From Betaproteobacteria bacterium (GTDB lineage: Bacteria; Pseudomonadota; Gammaproteobacteria; Burkholderiales; Usitatibacteraceae): DNA of 17,958 nucleotides. How positions within the stretch are numbered: the first letter of the stretch is position 1; each line of letters begins with the position of its first letter. The position numbers and the translations under genes were made by a program. This document shows positions 6,775 to 14,651 of this stretch, one piece after another. The stretch lies in NCBI GenBank assembly GCA_025362705.1, contig JANYFH010000211.1:1-17958 (forward strand), written 5' to 3'. The notes beneath the pieces are model-generated. The model saw only the letters and a program-made list of their open reading frames with translations. It made no database searches and was not told the origin of the DNA.

Positions 6775-8772
6775 TTACCAATGAACCCCTTGCGTAATCT
6801 GCGCAAACGCCATTGCCTCTGGCGTCATCTCGACTTCTTTCGCCACTTCACCTTTCTTTCCTTGCGCCGCTGTGGAATCCGGGAACATGCGGAATGCGGC
6901 GTTCAGAATGATTTTCGTGAGCTTCGGCGACACTGCATGCAGCACCGCACCGGCGATACCCAGACGTGTTGCGATGCGCACGGGCTTGTAGACGATCGCT
7001 TCAACAACGAGATCGGCTGCCTGCTCTGGCGACAAGGTTGGCACGCTGTTGTACATCTTGGTCGGCGCAATCATCGGGGTGCGCACCAGCGGCATATTGA
7101 TCGTGGTGAAGTTGATGTGGTTATCGACGAACTCGGAAGCGGCACAGCCGGTGAACGCATCGAGAGCGGACTTTGAAGCGACATAGGCCGAGAAACGCGG
7201 CGACTGCGTCAACACGCCGATGGAAGAAATATTGATGACGTGTCCGAAATCCTGCTTCATCATGATCGGCAGAAAGCCCATGATCAATCGCAGCGAGCCG
7301 AAATAATTTAGCTGCATGGTGCGCTCAAAATCGTGGAAACGGTCAAAGCTGTTGGCGATGCCACGACGTATCGAGCGTCCGGCGTTGTTGACGAGGTAGT
7401 GACACGCGCCGTAATCTTTCAGCACACTGGCCACCAATTTGTCGCAACTGGCGAGATCGGCGAGATCGCAGGAATAAAATCTTGCATGGCCTCCCGACTC
7501 CTTGATCTTCGCGAGTGTCGCCTGCGCTTTTTCAGGGTCACGCGCCACGATGACGACCTTGGCACCGGCCTCGGAAAGTTTTATTGCGGTAGCTTCCCCG
7601 ATACCCGATGTGCCGCCGGTGACAACCACAACCTTGCCTTTGATCTTGCCTTCCAGAGAGCGATCAATGAACAGATCGGGGTCGAGATGGCGTTCCCAAT
7701 AATCCCACAAGCGCCATGCATAGGTTTCCAGTCTCGGCACTTCAATGCCGGAACCTTTCAGCGCTTTGACGGTATCGCGGTTATCGAACTTGGTCGGGTA
7801 GCTGATGAAGTTGAACACATCCTTGGGAATGCCCAAATCGGCCAAAACCTGATTGCGCGCTCTGCGCACCGGCGCCACTGACATCAAGCCATCGAGCACG
7901 TAACTGGGGATGAAGCTCAGCATCTTCGCGTTCACACGCATCGTCATCTGCGGCGCATGTGCGGCCTTGGCGAAGGTATTGAGTATTTCGCCGATACGCA
8001 TCGGGTCCGGATCGGTCAGGTGGAAACACTCGCCATCCAGCCCTTTTTTGTGGGCAATGTGATCCATCGCGTCAACCACGTAATCGACGGGAATAACGTT
8101 CAGCTTGCCACCTTCAATACCGATCGTCGGCATCCATTGCGGGAGCATGTCGCGCATTTTCTGGATCAGCTTGAAGAAGTAATACGGGCCGTCGATCTTG
8201 TCGATCTCGCCAGTCTGCGAATGCCCCACCACCATGCCGGGGCGGTAAACCCGCCAGGGTACCTTGCATTCGTTGCGCACAATACCTTCGCTATCGTGCT
8301 TGGTGCGAAAGTACGGGTGATCGAGTTCTTCGGCTTCTTCGAACATGTCTTCGCGGAAAGTGCCGTCGTACAAACCTGCGGCTGCAATCGAGCTGGTGTG
8401 CTGGAAACAGCCGGCCTTGATCGCCTCGGCAAATTCCACGGCGTTGCGGGTGCCGTCGATGTTCGCAGTTTGTTGGCTGGCGGCATCGGCGGAAAGATCG
8501 TAAATCGCGGCTAGGTGAAAGAGGTGTTTTACTTTGCCCTTCAGTTTTGCAATGTCTGCTGCTGCGACGCCCAGTTTTACTTTGCCAAGATCGCCCGCAA
8601 TCGGCACCACCCGCTTCTGCGAAGCAGGCAGACCCCACCAGGGATACAGCGCTTCAAGTTTTTTGATGGAACTTTTTCGCACCAGCACATAGATGGTGCC
8701 TTCGCGCTTCAACAGATTTTTGACCAGAAATTTGCCAATAAAGCCGGTAGCGCCAGTGACGAAGTAAGTCAT
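6775..8772 (-). CDS. Two-domain fatty acyl-CoA reductase (alcohol-forming type)
   Basis: The 665-residue protein has two fused NAD(P)H-binding short-chain dehydrogenase domains. Domain 1 (about 1-370) is an extended, thioester-reductase-like SDR with TGATGFIG (6-13) and catalytic Tyr154-x3-Lys158. Domain 2 (about 378-640) is a classical SDR with TGGTSGIG (385-392), NNAG (462-465), Ser516/517 and Tyr530-x3-Lys534. Length and domain order match Marinobacter Maqu_2507-type reductases, which reduce fatty acyl-CoA or acyl-ACP through the aldehyde to the alcohol. Both active sites look intact. Such an enzyme supplies alcohol for wax esters, which fits the acyltransferase-like fragment at the right edge. 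The start at 8772 has a strong ribosome site (GGAGGG). It is divergent from the phasin gene, sharing about 250 bases of control region. A plain two-domain SDR of other specificity remains possible. Confidence 0.85.
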   Translation of the reverse strand: MTYFVTGATGFIGKFLVKNLLKREGTIYVLVRKSSIKKLEALYPWWGLPASQKRVVPIAGDLGKVKLGVAAADIAKLKGKVKHLFHLAAIYDLSADAASQQTANIDGTRNAVEFAEAIKAGCFQHTSSIAAAGLYDGTFREDMFEEAEELDHPYFRTKHDSEGIVRNECKVPWRVYRPGMVVGHSQTGEIDKIDGPYYFFKLIQKMRDMLPQWMPTIGIEGGKLNVIPVDYVVDAMDHIAHKKGLDGECFHLTDPDPMRIGEILNTFAKAAHAPQMTMRVNAKMLSFIPSYVLDGLMSVAPVRRARNQVLADLGIPKDVFNFISYPTKFDNRDTVKALKGSGIEVPRLETYAWRLWDYWERHLDPDLFIDRSLEGKIKGKVVVVTGGTSGIGEATAIKLSEAGAKVVIVARDPEKAQATLAKIKESGGHARFYSCDLADLASCDKLVASVLKDYGACHYLVNNAGRSIRRGIANSFDRFHDFERTMQLNYFGSLRLIMGFLPIMMKQDFGHVINISSIGVLTQSPRFSAYVASKSALDAFTGCAASEFVDNHINFTTINMPLVRTPMIAPTKMYNSVPTLSPEQAADLVVEAIVYKPVRIATRLGIAGAVLHAVSPKLTKIILNAAFRMFPDSTAAQGKKGEVAKEVEMTPEAMAFAQITQGVHW

Positions 8773-9020
8773 GGTGGTGTTCCCTCCAAAGGATTGAATC
8801 GCGGTTATTTTTGTGGCGGCTGAGCCGCTGATGTAGTGCCCTTGGTGAAATCATACACTGCGGGCAGGGCACAAATTGCGCAGGACGCCCAACATTTATG
8901 ACGTTGTAGCATCATGCTGCACCGCGGCATTGAATTTGACGCTGTCTTTAGTGTGATTGCTCTAATCGTCGTGCATAAACTTGGTTCACTACCAGACCAA
9001 TCATCCACAGGAGAATCATC
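8773..9020. promoter_or_regulatory. Divergent control region of acyl-CoA reductase and phasin
   Basis: This intergenic region serves two divergent genes. Toward the phasin, TTGACG (8936-8941) and TCTAAT (8961-8966) with a 19-base spacer form a plausible sigma-70 promoter, followed by the ribosome site AGGAG at 9009-9013. Two short dyads are present: AGCATCATGCT (8908-8918) and GCGGCTGAGCCGC (8816-8828, in the reductase leader). Either could be an operator for a shared regulator; nothing links them to one directly. Confidence 0.45.
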
Positions 9021-9638
9021 ATGGCCGCCAAAACAGTCATCAAAAAATCGGTTGCGCAAACCAAAGCGCGCGCGAAAACCACTGCTCGTACCGCACGCAA
9101 AGTCACCAAATCGGTAAGGGTTGCGGTGAATGCCAATCCTGTCAAGAAAGCGATGCTGGCCGGTTTGGGTGCTGCTGGGCGTATGCAGGCGCGCGTAAAG
9201 GCGCAGAGCACCAGAATTTATGGCGGTATAGCCGATGTTATCGCCCGTGAAAGCGAGCGCTTCACGGGCATTGGCAACGACACCGCAAAAGCATTTGCCA
9301 AGAAAGCGAATCTGTTTGTTCGCGAAGGCACCAAGATTCAATCCGACGCGCAAGCCGCCGCCCAAGCCAAGGCACTGGAAGTCGTCAAGGAAATCAAGAC
9401 GCTTGCCGCCAAATCAGAGAAGGCATTCAAGAAGAACGTCAAAGGCAATGTTGAAACAGCGATGGCGAATGCCAAAGACGGCATTATCAAGCTTGAGCAC
9501 GTTTTTGAAACCCGTGTCGCCAAGACCCTGAACACGTTCGGCATTCCATCCAGTCAGAATGTGCGCGAATTACAAGCCCGCATGGCGGATCTGCAAAAGG
9601 CGCTGGTGCAACTGAACAAGCGTGGCGTTCGCGCGTAG
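9021..9638 (+). CDS. Phasin, PHA granule-associated protein (PhaF/PhaI type)
   Basis: The 205-residue product has a strongly basic, Lys/Arg/Ala/Thr-rich N-terminal tail (about residues 1-45, histone H1-like). A long amphipathic helix with coiled-coil character follows (about 55-170). The C-terminus, FETRVAKTLNTFGIP then VRELQARMADLQKAL, is typical of the PhaF/PhaI phasin family. Phasins coat polyhydroxyalkanoate or other lipid inclusions, and basic tails tether granules to the nucleoid. In PhaF the basic domain is C-terminal, whereas here it is N-terminal. No signal peptide; cytoplasmic. The start is supported by AGGAG 7 bases upstream. The gene is monocistronic, ending in a strong terminator at 9698. 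It is divergent from the acyl-CoA reductase and followed by a patatin-like lipase, a context of storage-lipid metabolism. Confidence 0.85.
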   Translation: MAAKTVIKKSVAQTKARAKTTARTARKVTKSVRVAVNANPVKKAMLAGLGAAGRMQARVKAQSTRIYGGIADVIARESERFTGIGNDTAKAFAKKANLFVREGTKIQSDAQAAAQAKALEVVKEIKTLAAKSEKAFKKNVKGNVETAMANAKDGIIKLEHVFETRVAKTLNTFGIPSSQNVRELQARMADLQKALVQLNKRGVRA

Positions 9639-9697
9639 AGTTGTTGCAGCTATTCGCCTAGACGTGGTTCGGGGATAGAATGGAAAGTATCAACAAG

Positions 9698-9731
9698 AAA
9701 TGGGGAATATCTAGCGATGTTCCCCATTTTT
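9698..9731 (+). terminator. Strong intrinsic terminator after the phasin gene
   Basis: AAATGGGGAA (9698-9707) pairs perfectly with TTCCCCATTT (9720-9729). The inner loop can fold further (ATC/GAT), and the T-run continues through 9731. It separates the phasin transcript from the patatin gene that starts 33 bases later. Confidence 0.85.
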
Positions 9732-9764
9732 GCGTAGAACAAAATAGTTCATATCGGAGAGAGC

Positions 9765-11060
9765 TTGTATAAATCCGGCCAACAACGATTAAAAAAATCA
9801 GCACCCTCGGCCCATAAAAAAATCGGTCTCGCGCTCGCAGGTGGCGGCCCGCTCGGTGCCATGTACGAAATTGGCGTGTTGATGGCATTGGACGAAGCGC
9901 TCGATGGGCTCGACCTCAACGATATCGACGTGTACGTGGGCGTCTCGGCTGGCAGCTTTATCACTGCTGGTCTTGCCAATCAGCTCACGCCCGCTGAAAT
10001 TTATCGACTCTTCATTGAGAACAAGGCCACCGACAAAGTAACCGGCGCGCTCAAACCTGAAGTGTTCCTTCGTCCGGCTACACGCGAATATTGGCGCAGC
10101 GCGAAAAAAGTGCCGCGGCTCGCCGCAAAAGCAATTTGGGATTATGTTTCGCGTCCTTTGTCGGGCAGTCTGATGGGCAGTTTCGGCATTCTCGGCAAGG
10201 CGCTGCCGACGGGTATTTTCGACAATCACGCCATTCGCGAATTCTTGCGCAAAGTCTTCAACGAACCTGGCCGTACCGACGATTTTCGAAAACTAAAGCA
10301 CCAGCTATTTTCCGTCGCGACTGATCTCGATACCGGTGAATCGGTGCGTTTTGGTGGCCTGGGATTTGATCACGTGCCTATCTCCAAAGCCGTACAGGCG
10401 AGCGCCGCGCTGCCGGGCCTTTTTCCGCCGGTGCGCATCGGTGGTCGCTATTACGTCGATGGCGCGTTGAAGAAAACGCTGAATGCCTCGGTTGCACTTG
10501 AAGCTGGCGCGCAATTGGTGCTGTGCGTGAATCCGCTGGTGCCGTTCGATGCAAATCTGGCGAAGAGTCGCGCCGGCGCCAATCAACAGTCGCACATGAA
10601 AAAACTCGTCGAAGGCGGGTTGCCAGCGGTACTGGCGCAAACCTATCGCGCGGTCATTCACTCAAGAATGCACGTGAGCCTCGCCAACTACGTGACGCAA
10701 TATAAAAATGCCGATGTTGTGCTCTTTGAACCGCGCAGCGACGACGCCGAAATGTTTTTTACCAATATATTCAGCTACGCCACGCGTCGGCAGGTGTGCG
10801 AGCACGCTTACCAGCGAACGCGGCAAGATTTATTGAAACGCCACTTTGAGCTTGAACCGATTCTGGAGAAATACGGCATCACCATGAATCTTGACGTGTT
10901 GCGGGATGAGAAGCGCACGCTGGATCACGGCCTGTTCAAGCGCAGTCGAAAACTGCGGCGGGAAGAACGCCTGCTTGCGTCAACGCTTGATTTATCGGAC
11001 GCGGTTGCTGATCTGGAGCGCTGGGTGACGCGGACCAATGTCAAGACACGCACGGTTTAA
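9765..11060 (+). CDS. Patatin-like phospholipase/lipid hydrolase
   Basis: The 431-residue product is a patatin-fold serine hydrolase acting on acyl esters. The oxyanion-hole Gly-rich loop is AGGGPLG (about 25-31). The nucleophile elbow is GVSAG with Ser61, and the catalytic dyad Asp is Asp232 in VDGAL, so the catalytic set is complete. There is no signal peptide; the protein is probably cytoplasmic or peripheral to membranes or granules. The start codon is TTG at 9765, supported by GGAGAGAG at 9756-9763. The next ATG (9861) would delete the oxyanion loop. The position directly after the phasin suggests turnover of storage lipid or polyester, but a phospholipase role is equally possible. The C-terminal 170 residues are helical and basic, and I do not recognise them as a named domain. 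Confidence 0.85.
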   Translation: MYKSGQQRLKKSAPSAHKKIGLALAGGGPLGAMYEIGVLMALDEALDGLDLNDIDVYVGVSAGSFITAGLANQLTPAEIYRLFIENKATDKVTGALKPEVFLRPATREYWRSAKKVPRLAAKAIWDYVSRPLSGSLMGSFGILGKALPTGIFDNHAIREFLRKVFNEPGRTDDFRKLKHQLFSVATDLDTGESVRFGGLGFDHVPISKAVQASAALPGLFPPVRIGGRYYVDGALKKTLNASVALEAGAQLVLCVNPLVPFDANLAKSRAGANQQSHMKKLVEGGLPAVLAQTYRAVIHSRMHVSLANYVTQYKNADVVLFEPRSDDAEMFFTNIFSYATRRQVCEHAYQRTRQDLLKRHFELEPILEKYGITMNLDVLRDEKRTLDHGLFKRSRKLRREERLLASTLDLSDAVADLERWVTRTNVKTRTV

Positions 11061-11139
11061 CACTCACCAGCATAACGATGCGCAGATCGACATTCTGCGG
11101 GCACTTCAGACTGAAAATGCCTGAAGACCCGCGTGGATA

Positions 11140-12147
11140 CTAGAGTTTCTTCGGGTCGAACCCGGTTTCCTTGTAGATCGATTGCAGCAACTCTTTGCCG
11201 ACTTTGCTTTCCATTTCCGTATGCACCGGCAGCACCGCTTTTTTCCATGCGGCTTTTTCCTGCGCGGTCAAGGTGATGATCTGCGTTTTGCCGGATTTTT
11301 TGATACCTTCGAGAGCTTCGTCGTTTTCTTTCTTGGCGATATCGTTGGCGTAGGTGGTGGCATCCTTCATTGCACCCTGCAATGTGGCACGAATATCAGG
11401 TGGCAGGCCCTCCCAGAGTTTCTTGTTTACGACCACCGCATAGCCGATATAACCGTGGTCGGAAACGGTGAGGTATTTCTGCACTTCATGGGTCTTTTGC
11501 GTGAAGATATTCGAGGTCGTGTTTTCGGTCCCGTCGACCACGCCCGTCTGCAACGCCTGATACACCTCTGAGAACGCCATCACCTGCGGGTTTGCGCCCA
11601 GCGCACGCATTTGCGCGTCGAGCACTTTTGACGACTGGATCCGCAACTTCTGACCCTTGAAGTCTTCCGGCATCCTGAGCGGCTTATTGGCAGTCATTTG
11701 CTTGAAACCGTTGTCCCAAAAAGCCAGGCCGATGACACCTTTGTTTGCCAGGTTACCCAGGAGTTGCTGGCCAATTGGTCCCTGCGTTATTTTATGCAGT
11801 TCGACATCGTTGTCGAACAAAAACGGCAAATCGAATGCCTCGAATTCGCGCGCACCAAGCGGCCCGAATTTCGACAGACTGGGCGCCAGCATCTGTACTG
11901 CGCCGATCTGTATCGCTTCGAGCTCTTCCTTGTCTTTATATAGCTGGCTGTTGGGATAAACCTCGACCTTCACGCGTCCTTTGGTGCGCTCCTCCGCGAG
12001 TTTTTTGAATTGTTCCGCGCCTCTGCCCTTTGGTGTTTCAAGCGCTACAACGTGGCTGAATTTGATGACGATCGGCTGTTGGGCCGACACAGTGCCGGTC
12101 AGTGCCAATGCAATTAAACCAATGATCATGGAAACGATGCGCTTCAT
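11140..12147 (-). CDS. dctP: TRAP transporter periplasmic binding protein, DctP family
   Basis: This 335-residue periplasmic solute receptor has a signal peptide (cleavage about SA|QQP, residue 22). It shows the DctP pattern: KFSHVVALETPKGRGAEQF, then FDLPFLF. Arg169 in GQKLRIQSSKV should bind the ligand carboxylate. The signature MAFSEVYQALQTGVVDGTENT follows. Ligands of the family are usually C4-dicarboxylates, other organic acids or sugar acids; the exact ligand cannot be read here. The start is supported by AGGAGA 7 bases upstream. No DctQ or DctM membrane gene is adjacent: the downstream neighbour is the convergent patatin gene. The receptor must therefore use permease subunits encoded elsewhere or act as an orphan. 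Confidence 0.9.
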   Translation of the reverse strand: MKRIVSMIIGLIALALTGTVSAQQPIVIKFSHVVALETPKGRGAEQFKKLAEERTKGRVKVEVYPNSQLYKDKEELEAIQIGAVQMLAPSLSKFGPLGAREFEAFDLPFLFDNDVELHKITQGPIGQQLLGNLANKGVIGLAFWDNGFKQMTANKPLRMPEDFKGQKLRIQSSKVLDAQMRALGANPQVMAFSEVYQALQTGVVDGTENTTSNIFTQKTHEVQKYLTVSDHGYIGYAVVVNKKLWEGLPPDIRATLQGAMKDATTYANDIAKKENDEALEGIKKSGKTQIITLTAQEKAAWKKAVLPVHTEMESKVGKELLQSIYKETGFDPKKL

Positions 12148-12560
12148 GGTCTTCTCCTGCGAGCGGTGAAATTTTTATAGGAACAGCAAACACCAATACT
12201 GGTAAGGCTTTCCGGGCATTTTATGCCTGAATGGTTCTCCGCCACATCCTGCGTATTAAACAGCCAGGATTTCCTGCCGTGCTACGCATCTGTCGGGCAG
12301 GGTTCGTACACATCGCGCTCTGCCGCAATTCACGCACGTGTTCCTGCATTTCGTCCGATGCGACTGGTGGTATCTTGAGGAAAACGTAACATGGCATTTC
12401 GACAAGCTGGGAAGTCGTGCAAGGCAGCGGCGGTGGAGTTTCTCCGGTCGGCGATACTGTCATCTGCGCTCAACCCTGTCGGGCAATGTGGTTCGTCAGC
12501 CACGCTTTCACTCGGCTTTGGCTGGGCGGCAACAATCATAGATAAAAAGGGGCTTCACCC
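12148..12560. other. 413-base intergenic region, no gene supported
   Basis: The region lies between the divergent dctP and DUF418 genes. Short open frames on both strands lack family resemblance and overlap each other. It holds a small GGCAT-TTT-ATGCC dyad (12215-12227) and, at the right end, the AAGGGG ribosome site (12547-12552) of the DUF418 gene. Promoters for both flanking genes presumably lie here, but no convincing boxes were assigned. Confidence 0.5.
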
Positions 12561-14393
12561 ATGGACTCAGCAAGCCACGCAGCAACCGCCGAACCAATGG
12601 CGCCGATTCCCGCCAACCAGCGCATCGAAGCGCTGGATGTCGTGCGGGGATTTGCGCTGATCGGTATCTTCCTCATGAACATCGAGTATTTCAATCGCGC
12701 CATGACCAGTATGGGCGAGGGCATGCCGCTCGGACTGACGGGTGTTGACTGGTTCGCCAACTGGTTCGTTAATTATTTTGTGCAAGGCAAGTTCTGGACC
12801 ATTTTTTCGCTTCTTTTCGGCATGGGCTTTGCGGTGATGATGGTTCGCGCCGAACGCGCCGGCCGCGAATTCAAGGGCGTCTATCTGCGACGCATCCTGG
12901 CGCTGGCGGTATTTGGCGCGGCACATTTTATTTTCCTGTGGGAAGGTGACATCCTGTTCAGCTACGCCGTGGCGGCGCTGGCTCTGATGATCCTGCTTTA
13001 CGGCAAAGCCAAATACATCGCGATTGGTATCGGCGTGTTGATCGGGCTGGGTTTCATTCCCGGCTTTGATCCTCTGTTCGGTGTCGCTTTCGGTCTGGCC
13101 TTCGTTGGTCTCATCGCAATCAATCTGCGTAGTGAAAAACGCATCAGTATTCGCGGTCGCCGAGTGCCCCTGTTTTCACTGATCGTGCTGATAATCGGCA
13201 CGCTACTCTCGATCGCTGCAGCGGTTTTCTGGCTGCTGCCCGATGGCCCCAAGGATCCGCGCATGCCGCTAACGGTATTCGGCCCGATGTTCCTGCTGAT
13301 CGGCTGGCTCTCATGGAAATATTTCGAACCAGCAGAGAAACGCAGCGTTCGCATGGCCGTGACCCTTTACGTGTTCATGGCGGTGGCGACGATCCTCGCA
13401 GGTGCCACCCAGTATTTGACGCCGCCCGAACCTGAACTACCAGCCACTAAACCGGCAGCGGTCACGAAGACCGAGCCTGCCGCGGTCGCTGCCAAGCCTG
13501 ATGTAAATGGCGAAGCGAAAACAGATTCAAAAGCGCAGGCAACGCCCGATGCCAGCGCCAAAACAGTGGTTAAGACTGCGGCCATGATCAATGCCAAGAC
13601 TGAGCTCAAGGCCGACGACAAGAAGCCGGAGAAAACCAAGGAACAAAAAGCGGCCGACCGCAAGGCTGAACGCGCCAAGCGTCTGGCCCAGCACGCTGCC
13701 GACAAGGCAGACGAAGTTCGCGTCTTTTCCAAGGGCGCTTATTGGGAAGCCGTTGACTATCGCGCCCGCCGCTTTATCGACAAGGCTGCCGGTGATGCCG
13801 GATTCGCGTCGGTCCTGATCGGCATGTTCCTGCTGGGCGTTTGGTTCGTTCGTTCCGGCGTGATGGAAAACACTGGCGCGCATCTGGCCTTTTTCAGGAA
13901 GCTTGCGTGGATTGGCCTGCCAGTTGGCATCGGCCTTGGCTTGGTCGGCAGTTTGATCGCGGTCTCACATGTTCCCGGCGACCAATACGATGGCTTCAAT
14001 TTCGCGCGCGGTCTCGTCACACTCGGTAACTTGCCTGCATGCCTGGGTTACGTCGGCCTGGTGGTGTTGATGTTGCATAGCGGCACTGTGTTTGCAAAAA
14101 TCCGCGTCCTTGCACCGCTGGGTCGTATGGCGCTAACCAACTACCTGACGCAATCGCTGATCTGTACCATCTATTTCTACGGTTATGCCATGGGCCACTG
14201 GGGCATGCCGCGTGGCGAACAGATGGTGTTCGTCGCGGTCGTGTATTCGGCGCAGATTGTCTTCAGCCACTGGTGGCTCTCTCGCTTCCGCTATGGTCCG
14301 ATGGAATGGCTATGGCGCGGTTTCACTTATCGGCAGATGCCAAAGTTTCGAATCGATAATTTGGCGGCTGGTGAGTTGCGGCCCGCAACCTGA
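12561..14393 (+). CDS. DUF418 family membrane protein with Lys/Ala-rich insert
   Basis: This 610-residue polytopic inner-membrane protein is of the DUF418 (YeiB-like) family, distantly related to acyltransferase-like membrane proteins; the substrate is unknown. The N-terminus RIEALDVVRGFALIGIFLMNI is the family signature, followed by FWTIFSLLFGMGFAVMM. The C-terminal DUF418 block holds PLGRMALTNYLTQSL (519-533) and FRYGPMEWLWRGFTY (576-590). About ten membrane segments are visible. Residues about 287-385 are a low-complexity stretch rich in Lys, Ala, Thr and Asp/Glu lying between membrane segments. Typical members have about 400 residues, so this insert accounts for part of the excess. It follows AAGGGG 8 bases upstream. 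The gene appears to be a single-gene transcript. Confidence 0.85.
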   Translation: MDSASHAATAEPMAPIPANQRIEALDVVRGFALIGIFLMNIEYFNRAMTSMGEGMPLGLTGVDWFANWFVNYFVQGKFWTIFSLLFGMGFAVMMVRAERAGREFKGVYLRRILALAVFGAAHFIFLWEGDILFSYAVAALALMILLYGKAKYIAIGIGVLIGLGFIPGFDPLFGVAFGLAFVGLIAINLRSEKRISIRGRRVPLFSLIVLIIGTLLSIAAAVFWLLPDGPKDPRMPLTVFGPMFLLIGWLSWKYFEPAEKRSVRMAVTLYVFMAVATILAGATQYLTPPEPELPATKPAAVTKTEPAAVAAKPDVNGEAKTDSKAQATPDASAKTVVKTAAMINAKTELKADDKKPEKTKEQKAADRKAERAKRLAQHAADKADEVRVFSKGAYWEAVDYRARRFIDKAAGDAGFASVLIGMFLLGVWFVRSGVMENTGAHLAFFRKLAWIGLPVGIGLGLVGSLIAVSHVPGDQYDGFNFARGLVTLGNLPACLGYVGLVVLMLHSGTVFAKIRVLAPLGRMALTNYLTQSLICTIYFYGYAMGHWGMPRGEQMVFVAVVYSAQIVFSHWWLSRFRYGPMEWLWRGFTYRQMPKFRIDNLAAGELRPAT

Positions 14394-14509
14394 GTTGAAT
14401 CAAACAAAATAAGAGGCGAATTGTTTCGATACGCGATGGTGAAGTCCACTGATTAGTACCGGTTCCATCGGTATGGAAATTGTGTGATCGTATCGACGGG
14501 CGAAGGATA

Positions 14510-14577
14510 AAAACTCTAACACTGGCGCTATTTTCGGGGGATTTATGCTCGCGAAGGCGTGCCGGTGCTAGAGTTTT
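14510..14577. repeat. Imperfect 17-bp inverted repeat before the TetR gene
   Basis: The left arm AAAACTCTAACACTGGC (14510-14526) and right arm GCCGGTGCTAGAGTTTT (14561-14577) pair at 15 of 17 positions plus one G-U pair, around a 34-base spacer. It lies about 75 bases upstream of the TetR-family gene. It may be a terminator-like structure for the preceding gene, an autoregulatory element or the trace of a small mobile element. Confidence 0.4.
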
Positions 14578-14651
14578 ATGAAAAATACGGTTGGCAGGAA
14601 AAGCAACGGCGTTCCGCAAGCGCTTCACCAAGCGCGTAGTAACATTCGTCC

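Noticed and set aside
6592..7176. 194-codon plus-strand frame opposite the reductase 3' end
   Set aside because: It is largely the complement of the acyl-CoA reductase coding sequence, and the composition is Cys/His/Arg-rich as expected for antisense frames.
7957..8514. 185-codon plus-strand frame opposite the reductase N-terminal domain
   Set aside because: Antisense shadow of a gene with two intact SDR domains; no independent ribosome site or family.
11082..11100. CGCAGA/TCTGCG hairpin between the convergent patatin and dctP genes as a terminator
   Set aside because: Only a 6-bp stem with a 7-base loop and no T-run on either strand; too weak to list as a feature.
12391..12660. 89-codon plus-strand frame with TGAGGA upstream of its ATG
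   Set aside because: No family resemblance, and its end runs into the DUF418 gene in another phase; that gene has a far better start and homology.
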